55,013 nucleotides of DNA. It comes from Planctomycetota bacterium. GTDB lineage: Bacteria; Planctomycetota; Planctomycetia; Gemmatales; Gemmataceae. Shown here one piece after another: positions 1 through 7,277 of this stretch; the first letter of the stretch is position 1; every line of letters starts with the position of its first letter. The translations under genes and the position numbers were made by a program. Below the pieces are notes generated by a model, which was given only the letters and a program-made list of their open reading frames with translations, made no database searches and was not told the origin of the DNA. Where the stretch lies: assembly GCA_021781415.1 (NCBI GenBank), contig JAJXWW010000126.1, forward strand, positions 1-55,013, in the 5' to 3' direction.

Positions 1-103
1 CAAAAAACTCAAATGGGATCCGAGCGAGCATCGATTCGACGATGCCGAGGCCAATCGCATGTTGTCGCGTCCGCGGCGCGGGCCATGGAAATTGCAAGCG
101 TAG
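1..103 (+). CDS. Gfo/Idh/MocA family oxidoreductase, C-terminal tail only
   Basis: Reading frame 2 is open from the window edge to a TAG at 101-103 and encodes 33 residues. It includes the segments [20 protein letters not shown] and [10 protein letters not shown]. This ending (an aromatic-Asp-Pro turn, a 'D-EAN-ML' helix, then 'RPxRxPW') is what I recognise as the extreme C-terminus of planctomycete NAD(P)-dependent Gfo/Idh/MocA oxidoreductases. Those are often Tat-exported enzymes acting on sugars or inositols. The catalytic and nucleotide-binding parts lie outside the window, so substrate and localisation cannot be judged. A strong hairpin follows 15 bases after the stop. The assignment rests only on the tail motif. 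Confidence 0.6.
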   Translation, partial: KKLKWDPSEHRFDDAEANRMLSRPRRGPWKLQA

Positions 104-118
104 TCGCTCCAAACCACG

Positions 119-149
119 AACACCCGGCTGCTCTCCCCGCCGGGTGTTT
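119..149 (+). terminator. Candidate intrinsic terminator after the oxidoreductase gene
   Basis: A perfect 10-bp inverted repeat, AACACCCGGC (119-128) and GCCGGGTGTT (139-148), surrounds a 10-base loop and runs into three T residues. It sits 15 bases after the stop of the preceding gene and before the promoter-like sequence of the next one. The T-tract is short, so termination strength is uncertain. Confidence 0.6.
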
Positions 150-167
150 GCGCGCGCCTCACTCGCG

Positions 168-197
168 TTGACGCCGTTGACGCAAAAAGAGTAGACT
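168..197 (+). promoter_or_regulatory. Candidate sigma-70-type promoter of the OmpH-like genes
   Basis: TTGACG at 168-173 and TAGACT at 192-197 are separated by 18 bases. The -35 matches the consensus in 5 of 6 positions, the -10 in 4 of 6. The element lies after the upstream terminator and about 65 bases before the start codon at 262. This is a pattern match only. Confidence 0.35.
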
Positions 198-261
198 GCT
201 CTCGACTCGCGAGTCAAACGGGCAACGACTGCCCCGGATGATTCGTCTCAAGGAGGAGAAC

Positions 262-915
262 ATGAGAGCCACGCTCTGGACGTGCGGCCTTGTCGTCGTC
301 TTGGCCGCGCCGGTCGGCATCGGTCGGTTAGTCGCCGACGATGAAGACGACAAGCCCGCCGAACCACAAACGCGAATCGCTTGCCTCAATCTTACCCGAA
401 CTATCCGCGATTACACCAAGTTTCGCAACCTACAAGAGGAAATCCGAGATCTTGCCGCGCCGTTTCAGCAACGGGATGCAGCGCTGCAACGAAAAATGGC
501 CAAGCTCCGCGAAGAAGCACAAGAACTGATGCAACATGCCAACGATTCCGAGAAGACCGCCGCACAATTACCCAAGAAAAAGGAACAGCTTGAGGCAAGG
601 GCGAAAAAAATCCAACGAGATCAGGAAGATCTGCGTGCCGAAGTGCAACAAAAACTAAACCAACGCAGCGATGAACTCATGCGAGAAGTCTTCCTCGATG
701 TGGCTCGCGTCGTGGAACGCCATGCCCTCCAACACGATCTCGATTTGGTACTGCATTACAACGATGCCATCGGCCGTAGCGAATTATTCAGTTCCAAAAA
801 CATCTCGCGAAAAATGAATGACGGGTCGCTCGAATTGATGACCACCGCGCCCGGCATCGACATCTCAAAAGAAATTACCGACCAGCTGAATCGCGAGTAC
901 CGGAATAAATCGTAA
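262..915 (+). CDS. OmpH/Skp family periplasmic protein
   Basis: This 217-residue protein has an N-terminal hydrophobic export signal (about residues 5-23), followed by an acidic linker and a long helical, Lys/Glu/Gln-rich segment (about 45-150) typical of the Skp/OmpH prefoldin-like chaperone arms. The end of the protein carries the conserved strand 'LDLVLHYNDA'. Skp-like proteins bind unfolded outer-membrane proteins in the periplasm. Whether this one has that client range is inferred. ATG 262 was chosen over the in-frame ATG at 238 because AAGGAGGAG at 250-258 gives well-placed ribosome binding for 262 and a proper signal peptide. A paralogue follows 106 bases downstream on the same strand. 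Confidence 0.8.
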   Translation: MRATLWTCGLVVVLAAPVGIGRLVADDEDDKPAEPQTRIACLNLTRTIRDYTKFRNLQEEIRDLAAPFQQRDAALQRKMAKLREEAQELMQHANDSEKTAAQLPKKKEQLEARAKKIQRDQEDLRAEVQQKLNQRSDELMREVFLDVARVVERHALQHDLDLVLHYNDAIGRSELFSSKNISRKMNDGSLELMTTAPGIDISKEITDQLNREYRNKS

Positions 916-1021
916 TATGTGAGTCCCTCACGAGTCGGGCTCGAGTAATCTCGCGCCGAGTTGCATGGGCAGACCAATATGTGTGGCACGTTCATGGAAA
1001 TGAGTTCCAAGGAGAGGAAGC

Positions 1022-1786
1022 ATGAAGTCCCTGTTGCGTTGGGGTTGTCTCGTTGCTGCCGTTGCGATTGTCGTCGTCGTGGGCCGTTCGTGGGCCGAGA
1101 GTAAGGCGAAGAGACCCGCGCCGCGCACACGAATCGGCACGTTCAACCTAGCCTACGTCGTTAAGAACTACGACAAGTACAAGCAATTCCAAAAAGAAAT
1201 AATGGAAGTCGTCGAACCGTATCGAAAGCACGAGGCGAAGCTGCGGGCGCGGCTTGAGAAATTGCATCCGCAAGCCGCATTGGAAGGAAAGCAACACGCT
1301 ACGCGGACGCCGGCTTCTCCGCCTTCCATCGCGCTGCCCGATTATTTGGAGACCCCCGAATCGAAAAACAAAACCGCGAAAAGACCGGCGGCGAAGCCAG
1401 ATAAGGCAGAAGAAGAAAGCGAAGAGGATGAGGATGCGCCACAAGATGTCGAGTCCGAAGTCCGGGACATCCAACGTAAACTCGCGGATATGGCCGCCGA
1501 GGTGAAATTGAAATTGGACAAGCGAAGCGATGACGCCATGCGAACCATCTATATGGATGTCTACGCCGCCGTCAATCGCTATGCCGCCGATCGCGGACTC
1601 GATCTCGTCATGCACTACAACGACGCAACAACCAAGGAAGATTACATGGGTGCGAAAAACATTGCCCGCAAATTGAATACCGGTTCGTTAATCCCCATGT
1701 ACGAGGGCAAGGGTATCGACATCTCCAAGGATATTGCGGAAGCGTTGAACGATCGCTTCTCGAAAGACGATACGAAAAATCAATAA
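1022..1786 (+). CDS. OmpH/Skp family periplasmic protein with acidic insert
   Basis: This 254-residue paralogue of the preceding gene shares the strand 'LDLVMHYNDA', the 'GAKNIARKLN' segment and a nearly identical end pattern ('KGIDISKDIAEALN'). It starts with a signal peptide (residues 1-25). It differs by an insert at about residues 85-150 that is rich in Pro, Lys and then Glu/Asp (for example EEESEEDEDA), placed within the helical arm region. A sequence AAGGAGAGGAAG lies just upstream of ATG 1022. The tandem arrangement suggests a local duplication followed by divergence of the arm. A periplasmic chaperone or envelope-structural role is the family expectation; client proteins cannot be read from the sequence. 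Confidence 0.78.
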   Translation: MKSLLRWGCLVAAVAIVVVVGRSWAESKAKRPAPRTRIGTFNLAYVVKNYDKYKQFQKEIMEVVEPYRKHEAKLRARLEKLHPQAALEGKQHATRTPASPPSIALPDYLETPESKNKTAKRPAAKPDKAEEESEEDEDAPQDVESEVRDIQRKLADMAAEVKLKLDKRSDDAMRTIYMDVYAAVNRYAADRGLDLVMHYNDATTKEDYMGAKNIARKLNTGSLIPMYEGKGIDISKDIAEALNDRFSKDDTKNQ

Positions 1787-1805
1787 CCTCGGTTAGCCGC
1801 GACGC

Positions 1806-1837
1806 GGAGCGGAGCGCGGGCTGCCGCGCTTCGCTCC
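1806..1837. terminator. Hairpin between convergent genes, candidate bidirectional terminator
   Basis: A 14-bp stem with one G-T pair (1806-1819 with 1824-1837) closes a GCTG tetraloop. It lies in the 88-base gap between the plus-strand OmpH-like gene and the convergent minus-strand gene ending at 1875, the expected place for a shared terminator. There is no clear T-tract on either side. Similar GC-rich hairpins recur at 9425-9463. Confidence 0.5.
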
Positions 1838-1874
1838 CCGGATAATCCGGTGCGTTAGCGCGGTCTCTCAATCC

Positions 1875-2432
1875 TCATCGAATACGAATGAGATTGCGAA
1901 GTATCGCCTCATCCGCCGGCGAGAGCTTCTCCGGCTTTTTCGTGTCTAATTCTTGCAGGTGCGCCAGCAGTTTGTTCTCTTTGTGCATCTTTAGCAATTT
2001 ATCGATGGCTTCGATTTGCTTGAACTCCATGTCCGTCTCGCGCAGCGTCCGGTAGACCCGAAAGAGGGTGAGCAGGCCGGAATAGCGGTCGTTGCGCTTG
2101 ACGCCGGAGTTCATCTGCGACAAGATGTTTCCAGAGGCATACCCCGCGAGCAAGAGCGTTGCGTGAGGATGCTCCCCCTCCAAGCCGGTCCACGTCCATT
2201 CGTCCTTGCCGAGCAAGACCTCGACGCTCTTCGATTCCAACACGAACAGGACGATCAACCGCGACCAATTGGGGGCGAATTTGTTTGCCGGGTCGTTCAG
2301 AAACGTCGTGCTGATCTGACGAAAGTTCTTGTCGGTGAGCTTGACGCCCTCTTTCTTCGACTCCTCCGCCTGCCCCACGGCGAGGTTTCCCGCCAGGAAC
2401 AGGATCGCACAAACGATTCGACATGCGTTCAT
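1875..2432 (-). CDS. Exported hypothetical protein
   Basis: I do not recognise this 185-residue protein. ATG 2432 gives a clean signal peptide (CRIVCAILFLAGNLAVGQA) with cleavage near residue 22. It is preceded on the minus strand by CGGAGGAT with good spacing, so the longer in-frame extension to 2609 was rejected. The mature part has mixed alpha/beta character with segments such as 'SRLIVLFVLESKSVEVLLG' and a Lys/Leu-rich helical C-terminus ending in 'ADEAILRNLIRIR'. There are no metal-binding motifs or cysteine pairs. It is convergent with the OmpH-like pair and divergent from transketolase, so context gives no function. Confidence 0.7.
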   Translation of the reverse strand: MNACRIVCAILFLAGNLAVGQAEESKKEGVKLTDKNFRQISTTFLNDPANKFAPNWSRLIVLFVLESKSVEVLLGKDEWTWTGLEGEHPHATLLLAGYASGNILSQMNSGVKRNDRYSGLLTLFRVYRTLRETDMEFKQIEAIDKLLKMHKENKLLAHLQELDTKKPEKLSPADEAILRNLIRIR

Positions 2433-2667
2433 GTTTATCCTCCGAGCCTGCTCGTTCGCCGCACCGCGCGGCGGGCGAAGCTGTTTTATATCGCTGTGAT
2501 GCAAACGCAAGAATTTCACCGTCCGATGCGGAAGACACTCGCCTCGAACCATATGATGAGGAAGACGGTCGCCGCTCTCCGTCCGCCGAGCCGATGATGT
2601 GTCTTTCACCGGCCCGTCGTTTGGAATCTGTCCGTCAACGCCTTGTCACCGTCTAAGGAGAAATCTC

Positions 2668-4500
2668 ATGTCCGATTTGCGAGAATTGGCCGCTCAATTG
2701 CGCGTCGACAGCATTCGTTGCACGACGGCCGCCGGCTCCGGCCACCCCACGTCGTCGATGTCCGCCGCCGACCTGATGGCCGTGCTGATGACCAAACACC
2801 TGCGCTTCGATTGGGCCAATCCGCACCGACCGCAGAACGATCGGCTCGTCTTCAGCAAGGGCCACGCTTGCCCGCTCTTGTACGCCATGTACAAAGCCGC
2901 CGGGGCCATTGACGAGAAAGAGCTTCTCTCGCTGCGCAAACTCGGCAGCCGCTTGCAAGGACATCCCAATCCGCACGTTCTGCCTTATGTCGATGTCGCC
3001 ACCGGCTCGCTCGGTCAGGGATTGCCCATCGGCGTCGGCATGGCCCTCAACGGCAAGTATCTCGATAAGCTCCCCTATCGCGTTTGGGTCGTCCTCGGCG
3101 ACAGCGAAATGGCCGAAGGCTCGATTTGGGAGGCGTTCGACAAGGCATCGCATTACAAGCTGAACAATCTAATCGGCATTCTCGACATGAATCGTCTCGG
3201 CCAGCGCGGCGAGACCGATCTCGGTTGGAACGGCCCGGCCTATGCTGCCCGCGCCCGCGCTTTCGGTTGGCACGCCATCGAGATCGATGGCCACAATCTC
3301 GACGCCATCGAACGAGCCTACGCCGAAGCGCTGAATCAAACGGATAAACCGACGTGCATTATCGCCAAAACCGAAAAGGGCCACGGCTTCTCGCAGATCG
3401 CCAACAAAGACGGCTGGCACGGCAAGGCGCTGCCGCCGGACATGGAGAAGGCCGCCCTCGCCGAACTCGGCGGCGTGCGCCATATCGTGATCGCTTCGCC
3501 CAAGCCCGAAGACAAGCAACCCGCGCCGCAATCCGCGCCGCAACCGTTGAAATTACCCAGCTACGAAGTCGGCAAAAAGGAAGCGACGCGCAAAGCCTAC
3601 GGCGACGCCCTCGTCGCTCTCGGGGCGGCGCGCGGCGATGTTGTCGCGCTCGACGGCGAAGTGTCCAACTCGACGCACGCCGACGAGTTCAAAAAAGCCT
3701 ATCCGGATCGTTTTTTCGAGATGTTCATCGCCGAACAACAAGTGCTTGGAGCGGCCGTCGGTCTCGCCGTCTTGGGCAAACGCGCCTTCGCTTCGACCTT
3801 TGCCGCCTTCTTCACGCGCGCCTACGATCAAATCCGCATGGCCGCCGTCTCCAACGCGACGATCCATCTCAGCGGCTCGCACGCCGGCGTCAGCATCGGC
3901 GAAGACGGCCCCTCGCAAATGGCTCTCGAAGACTTGGCCATGATGCGCGCCGTCTGCGATAGCACCGTCCTCTATCCCTCCGACGCCAATCAGACGGCCC
4001 AACTGTTGGGGCAAATGGTGGACTTAAAAGGTGTCTCGTATATCCGCACCACGCGCGAGAAGACGACGATCCTCTATCCCCCCGGCGAGAAATTCCCCAT
4101 CGGCGGCAGCAGAGTCGTCAAGCAATCGTCTGGAGACAAAGTCGCCGTCGTCGCTGCCGGGATCACCCTGCACGAAGCGCTCAAGGCATACGACACGCTC
4201 AAGGGCGAGGGCATCGCCATCCGCGTGATCGACGCCTACTCCGTCAAACCGATCGACCGCAAAACCCTGGCCCAAGCGGCGAAAGAGTGCGGCAACAAAG
4301 TCATCGTCGTCGAAGACCACTGGCCCGAAGGCGGCCTCGGCGACGCCGTGCTGGAAGCCTACGCCGCCGAGGGCGCTCTGCCGCGTGTGGTCAAGCTCGG
4401 CGTGCAAGGCATGCCCGGCTCCGGCACTCCCGCGGAACTGATGAACGCCGCCGGCATCGACGCAGCCCACATCGTCAAGGCAGCGAAGGCGCTGTTGTAG
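2668..4500 (+). CDS. tkt: Transketolase
   Basis: Transketolase moves two-carbon units between ketose and aldose phosphates in the pentose phosphate and related pathways, using thiamine diphosphate and a divalent metal in the cytoplasm. At 610 residues this is the short full-length type with all three domains. Near the N-terminus 'SGHPTSSMSAADL' and 'GHACPLLY' are the substrate/cofactor loops. G144-D145-S-E begins the thiamine-diphosphate motif that closes at the N of 'DMNRLG'. E356 in 'MFIAEQQ' corresponds to the catalytic glutamate that activates the cofactor. A C-terminal domain follows ('VVEDHWPEGGLGDAVLEAYA'). ATG 2668 has AAGGAGA at 2656; the 69-base upstream extension lacks homology. 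A hairpin follows the stop at 4518. Confidence 0.95.
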   Translation: MSDLRELAAQLRVDSIRCTTAAGSGHPTSSMSAADLMAVLMTKHLRFDWANPHRPQNDRLVFSKGHACPLLYAMYKAAGAIDEKELLSLRKLGSRLQGHPNPHVLPYVDVATGSLGQGLPIGVGMALNGKYLDKLPYRVWVVLGDSEMAEGSIWEAFDKASHYKLNNLIGILDMNRLGQRGETDLGWNGPAYAARARAFGWHAIEIDGHNLDAIERAYAEALNQTDKPTCIIAKTEKGHGFSQIANKDGWHGKALPPDMEKAALAELGGVRHIVIASPKPEDKQPAPQSAPQPLKLPSYEVGKKEATRKAYGDALVALGAARGDVVALDGEVSNSTHADEFKKAYPDRFFEMFIAEQQVLGAAVGLAVLGKRAFASTFAAFFTRAYDQIRMAAVSNATIHLSGSHAGVSIGEDGPSQMALEDLAMMRAVCDSTVLYPSDANQTAQLLGQMVDLKGVSYIRTTREKTTILYPPGEKFPIGGSRVVKQSSGDKVAVVAAGITLHEALKAYDTLKGEGIAIRVIDAYSVKPIDRKTLAQAAKECGNKVIVVEDHWPEGGLGDAVLEAYAAEGALPRVVKLGVQGMPGSGTPAELMNAAGIDAAHIVKAAKALL

Positions 4501-4517
4501 AGAGAAGGAAATAACGT

Positions 4518-4544
4518 GGGCGGTGGTTGATCGAGCCACCGCCC
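4518..4544 (+). terminator. Hairpin after transketolase, candidate terminator
   Basis: A perfect 9-bp inverted repeat, GGGCGGTGG (4518-4526) and CCACCGCCC (4536-4544), surrounds a 9-base loop. It begins 17 bases after the transketolase stop and precedes the restriction-modification genes. No T-run follows, so it may act as an attenuating or RNA-stabilising structure rather than a classic terminator. Confidence 0.5.
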
Positions 4545-4581
4545 TCATGAATTCTTCGGCGATAGTGCGGATGGAGAGCCG

Positions 4582-6126
4582 ATGATTGATAACCTAACTC
4601 GGCTTGCCGCCGAGCAACAGCGGCAATTTGACTCCACTACTTCGTCTCGCACGCGGAAAGAGCGGGGACACTTCGGAACCTCCCCCTCCATCGCCGACTT
4701 CATGGCGGGGATGTTCACGCGGATCCGACCTGGACCGTTGCGCATCCTTGATGCTGGTGCAGGCGTCGGCACTCTGTCCGCCGCTGTGTGCCAGAGGGTT
4801 CTGCAACAGAAGAATCCCACCCGCCTCGTCTTCGAGTTGTGGGAAAACGACCCGCGACTTGAGGTACACCTACAGCGCACTATGGAAACTTGCCGCAAGG
4901 CGCTGTGCAATGGCGGGCACAAAATGGAGTTTACGGTCCAGACGGGAGATTTCGTTCTGGAACACGCTCAACCTTCGCTCTTTGCAGCAGGTTCCACGGA
5001 CTCCTTCGATTTGGCGATCATGAACCCGCCCTACTTCAAAGTGAGGAAGGATTCAGCCAGCGCACGAGCGATGGAGCATATCGTCAGCGGCCAACCGAAC
5101 GTCTACGCCTTCTTCCTGGCCGTTGCCGCCGATCTCCTTCGAGACGGGGGCGAATTGGTCGCCATCACGCCCCGGAGTTACTTCAACGGCCTGTACTTCA
5201 AGCGGTTCCGTAAGTGGTTCTTCGAGAGGATGACGGTACGGCGAATCCACGTCTTTGAGTCGCGCATGGATGCTTTTCGGGAAGACGAGGTTCTGCAGGA
5301 AAACGTCATCCTCTTGGGGGAAAAGGCGGGCAAGGCGAGTGAAGTGTCGCTCTCCTCTAGCCGCGGGCGAGACTTCCAAAACGTAGATCGACAGATTCTT
5401 CCCTATCGAAGAGTAATCGAAGACGGCTCTGGCGATCGGGTGATTCGGGTGGCGGCTAGCGCACTCGAACAACAGATTCTGGAAGAGGTGGACAATCTGC
5501 CCCATCGGTTTCGAGACCTGCCCTTCAAAATCTCCACTGGACCCGTGGTAGCCTTCCGAGCCACGCAATTCCTCTGTCGCCAACCCTTCGACAACACGGC
5601 ACCGCTTCTATGGATGCACAATATTCGTCCCTTCGTGACGCGCTTCCCCTCGAAGAACGGTAAGCCGATGCACATTGTCGTCAGCAACGAGTCGAGCCGA
5701 CTTCTCGTGCCGGCGAAACGGTATGTACTGCTGAAACGGTTTACCGCAAAAGAGGAGCGAAGGCGGTTGGTGGCCGGTATCCTCGAAAGCAAGGACTCGT
5801 ATTCGCCGTTTATTGGACTGGAGAACCACTTAAACTACATCTCCAAGCCAGACGGCGAACTCTCCCCAGAGGAATCTCTTGGCCTCGCCGCGTTATTCAA
5901 CTCGGTGTTGGTCGATCGTTTTTTCCGGGCCGTCAGCGGCAACACGCAGGTCAATGCGGCGGAGATCCGGGCCATGCCGGTTCCTTGTATCGAGACGATT
6001 CGGCAAATCGGACGGGCGATAGCACGGAACCGCGACCGAACCCCTCAAACCATTGAGAGGACAGTCGGCGAATTCCTTGACCTTCCCATGAAGTTGATTG
6101 AGGACCTGTGCGAGGCTTCCCCATGA
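4582..6126 (+). CDS. Type II N6-adenine DNA methyltransferase (Eco57I/BsuBI-like)
   Basis: The 514-residue protein is a gamma-type class I SAM-dependent DNA methyltransferase. D57-A-G-A-G-V-G is the SAM-binding motif I and N148-P-P-Y is motif IV, the signature of enzymes methylating the exocyclic N6 of adenine. The C-terminal half (about 260-514) is expected to be the target-recognition region. It ends by overlapping the endonuclease gene by four bases (ATGA at 6123), indicating translational coupling. Such a methylase protects host DNA at the site cut by its partner. Because the partner is of the BsuBI/PstI family, CTGCAG is the most probable recognition site, but this is inferred from the family and not readable directly. 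At least one CTGCAG occurs inside this gene, at about 5293. Confidence 0.85.
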   Translation: MIDNLTRLAAEQQRQFDSTTSSRTRKERGHFGTSPSIADFMAGMFTRIRPGPLRILDAGAGVGTLSAAVCQRVLQQKNPTRLVFELWENDPRLEVHLQRTMETCRKALCNGGHKMEFTVQTGDFVLEHAQPSLFAAGSTDSFDLAIMNPPYFKVRKDSASARAMEHIVSGQPNVYAFFLAVAADLLRDGGELVAITPRSYFNGLYFKRFRKWFFERMTVRRIHVFESRMDAFREDEVLQENVILLGEKAGKASEVSLSSSRGRDFQNVDRQILPYRRVIEDGSGDRVIRVAASALEQQILEEVDNLPHRFRDLPFKISTGPVVAFRATQFLCRQPFDNTAPLLWMHNIRPFVTRFPSKNGKPMHIVVSNESSRLLVPAKRYVLLKRFTAKEERRRLVAGILESKDSYSPFIGLENHLNYISKPDGELSPEESLGLAALFNSVLVDRFFRAVSGNTQVNAAEIRAMPVPCIETIRQIGRAIARNRDRTPQTIERTVGEFLDLPMKLIEDLCEASP

Positions 6127-7085
6127 GCAAACGCGAGGACGCAAAAGAGATCCTTAAATGTCTCGGTCTCCCCAAGCCGCAGCAAAATGAGCGCTCTTGC
6201 CTAACGCTGCTGGCGTTGGCAGGGTTATCCGAAGTAGACTCCTGGTCCGACACGGCACGACCCTTGCATCGTATTTGGGACATTATGGCATGGATGAAAG
6301 AGAAATATGGCAAGGAGTACGCCGCCAATAGTCGAGAGACGATCCGTCGTCAGACGGTGCATCAATTTGAGCAAGCTCGTGTGATCGACCGCAATCCCGA
6401 CGATCCCAAGAGACCGACCAACAGCGGGGAGACGAGATACCAACTCACCGACGAAGCCGTAACCGTTCTTCGCTCGTTTGGAACGCGTGCCTTCTCGAAA
6501 AAGTGCGAGCAATTTGTGAAACGTCACGGCAGTCTCACACAAGCATACGAGCGGGCACGCCATCGCCTCAAAGTGCCCGTCACCCTCCCCGATGGCACCA
6601 AAGTCAAACTTTCTCCTGGCCTTCACAATCAACTGCAACGGCTCATCGTGGAAGAATTCGCGCCGAGGTTCGCTCAAGGCTCCGTGGTCGCCTACTTGGG
6701 TGACACCGCTCAGAAACGCTTGGTCGCCGCTTCGGAAACTTTGAATGCCTTGAATATCCCCGAAATGAATCACGACAAACTGCCCGATGTAGTTTTGTAC
6801 GACGAGCGACGTGGGTGGATCTTTCTGGTCGAGGCCGTCACGACACACGGGCCGGTCTCGCCAAAGCGTCACGCGGAACTCGAATCCATGCTGAAGGATT
6901 GCCCCGCGCGGCGGGTTTACGTTACGGCTTTCATGGATTTCGCGGGATTCAAAAAGTACGCCTCGGAAATAGTGTGGGAGTCGGAAGTCTGGATCGCGGA
7001 ATTTCCCGACCATATGATCCACTTTAACGGAGACAATTTTTTGGGACCGTACCCCCGCAACAAAGAGACGGCGAGGGATTCTTAA
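6123..7085 (+). CDS. BsuBI/PstI family type II restriction endonuclease
   Basis: This 320-residue protein begins at ATG 6123, overlapping the methylase stop. A winged-helix-like N-terminal part (about 1-135, with 'QTVHQFEQARVIDRNP') is followed by the catalytic BsuBI/PstI C-terminal domain. That domain shows 'VVAYLGDTAQKRLV' (Y191-D194), D222 in 'LPDVVLYDE', E237 in 'IFLVEAV', and the family-typical 'HGPVSPKRHAEL' and 'YVTAFMDFAGFKKY'. D222 and E237 would be the PD-(D/E)xK-like metal ligands. The family cleaves CTGCAG; the exact site here needs methylome data. Length matches the family (about 315-330 residues) and no frameshift is seen, so the system is probably intact. Confidence 0.88.
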   Translation: MSKREDAKEILKCLGLPKPQQNERSCLTLLALAGLSEVDSWSDTARPLHRIWDIMAWMKEKYGKEYAANSRETIRRQTVHQFEQARVIDRNPDDPKRPTNSGETRYQLTDEAVTVLRSFGTRAFSKKCEQFVKRHGSLTQAYERARHRLKVPVTLPDGTKVKLSPGLHNQLQRLIVEEFAPRFAQGSVVAYLGDTAQKRLVAASETLNALNIPEMNHDKLPDVVLYDERRGWIFLVEAVTTHGPVSPKRHAELESMLKDCPARRVYVTAFMDFAGFKKYASEIVWESEVWIAEFPDHMIHFNGDNFLGPYPRNKETARDS

Positions 7086-7183
7086 AACTTGAGCGCGGCG
7101 AGTGTTGCAATCTCCTTTCTAATTCTCGCTTCACTTGCCGACCGATTCCGAGCCTCGTCTACTCCGACCGGCTGCAGAGTCCC

Positions 7184-7211
7184 TTGAGATTTTTTGCTGT
7201 CCCAATAAAAT
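7184..7211 (+). promoter_or_regulatory. Candidate promoter of the kinase/FGE gene
   Basis: TTGAGA (7184-7189) and TAAAAT (7206-7211) are separated by 16 bases, each one mismatch from the sigma-70 consensus. They lie in the AT-richer 190-base gap after the endonuclease gene and about 65 bases before ATG 7278. This suggests independent transcription of the kinase rather than read-through from the restriction-modification operon. Confidence 0.4.
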
Positions 7212-7277
7212 GTCGGACGTTGTACGACGAATATCGTAACAACTAATTCTCCTCTCTCCCAACCGTCGAGGTTGCCC

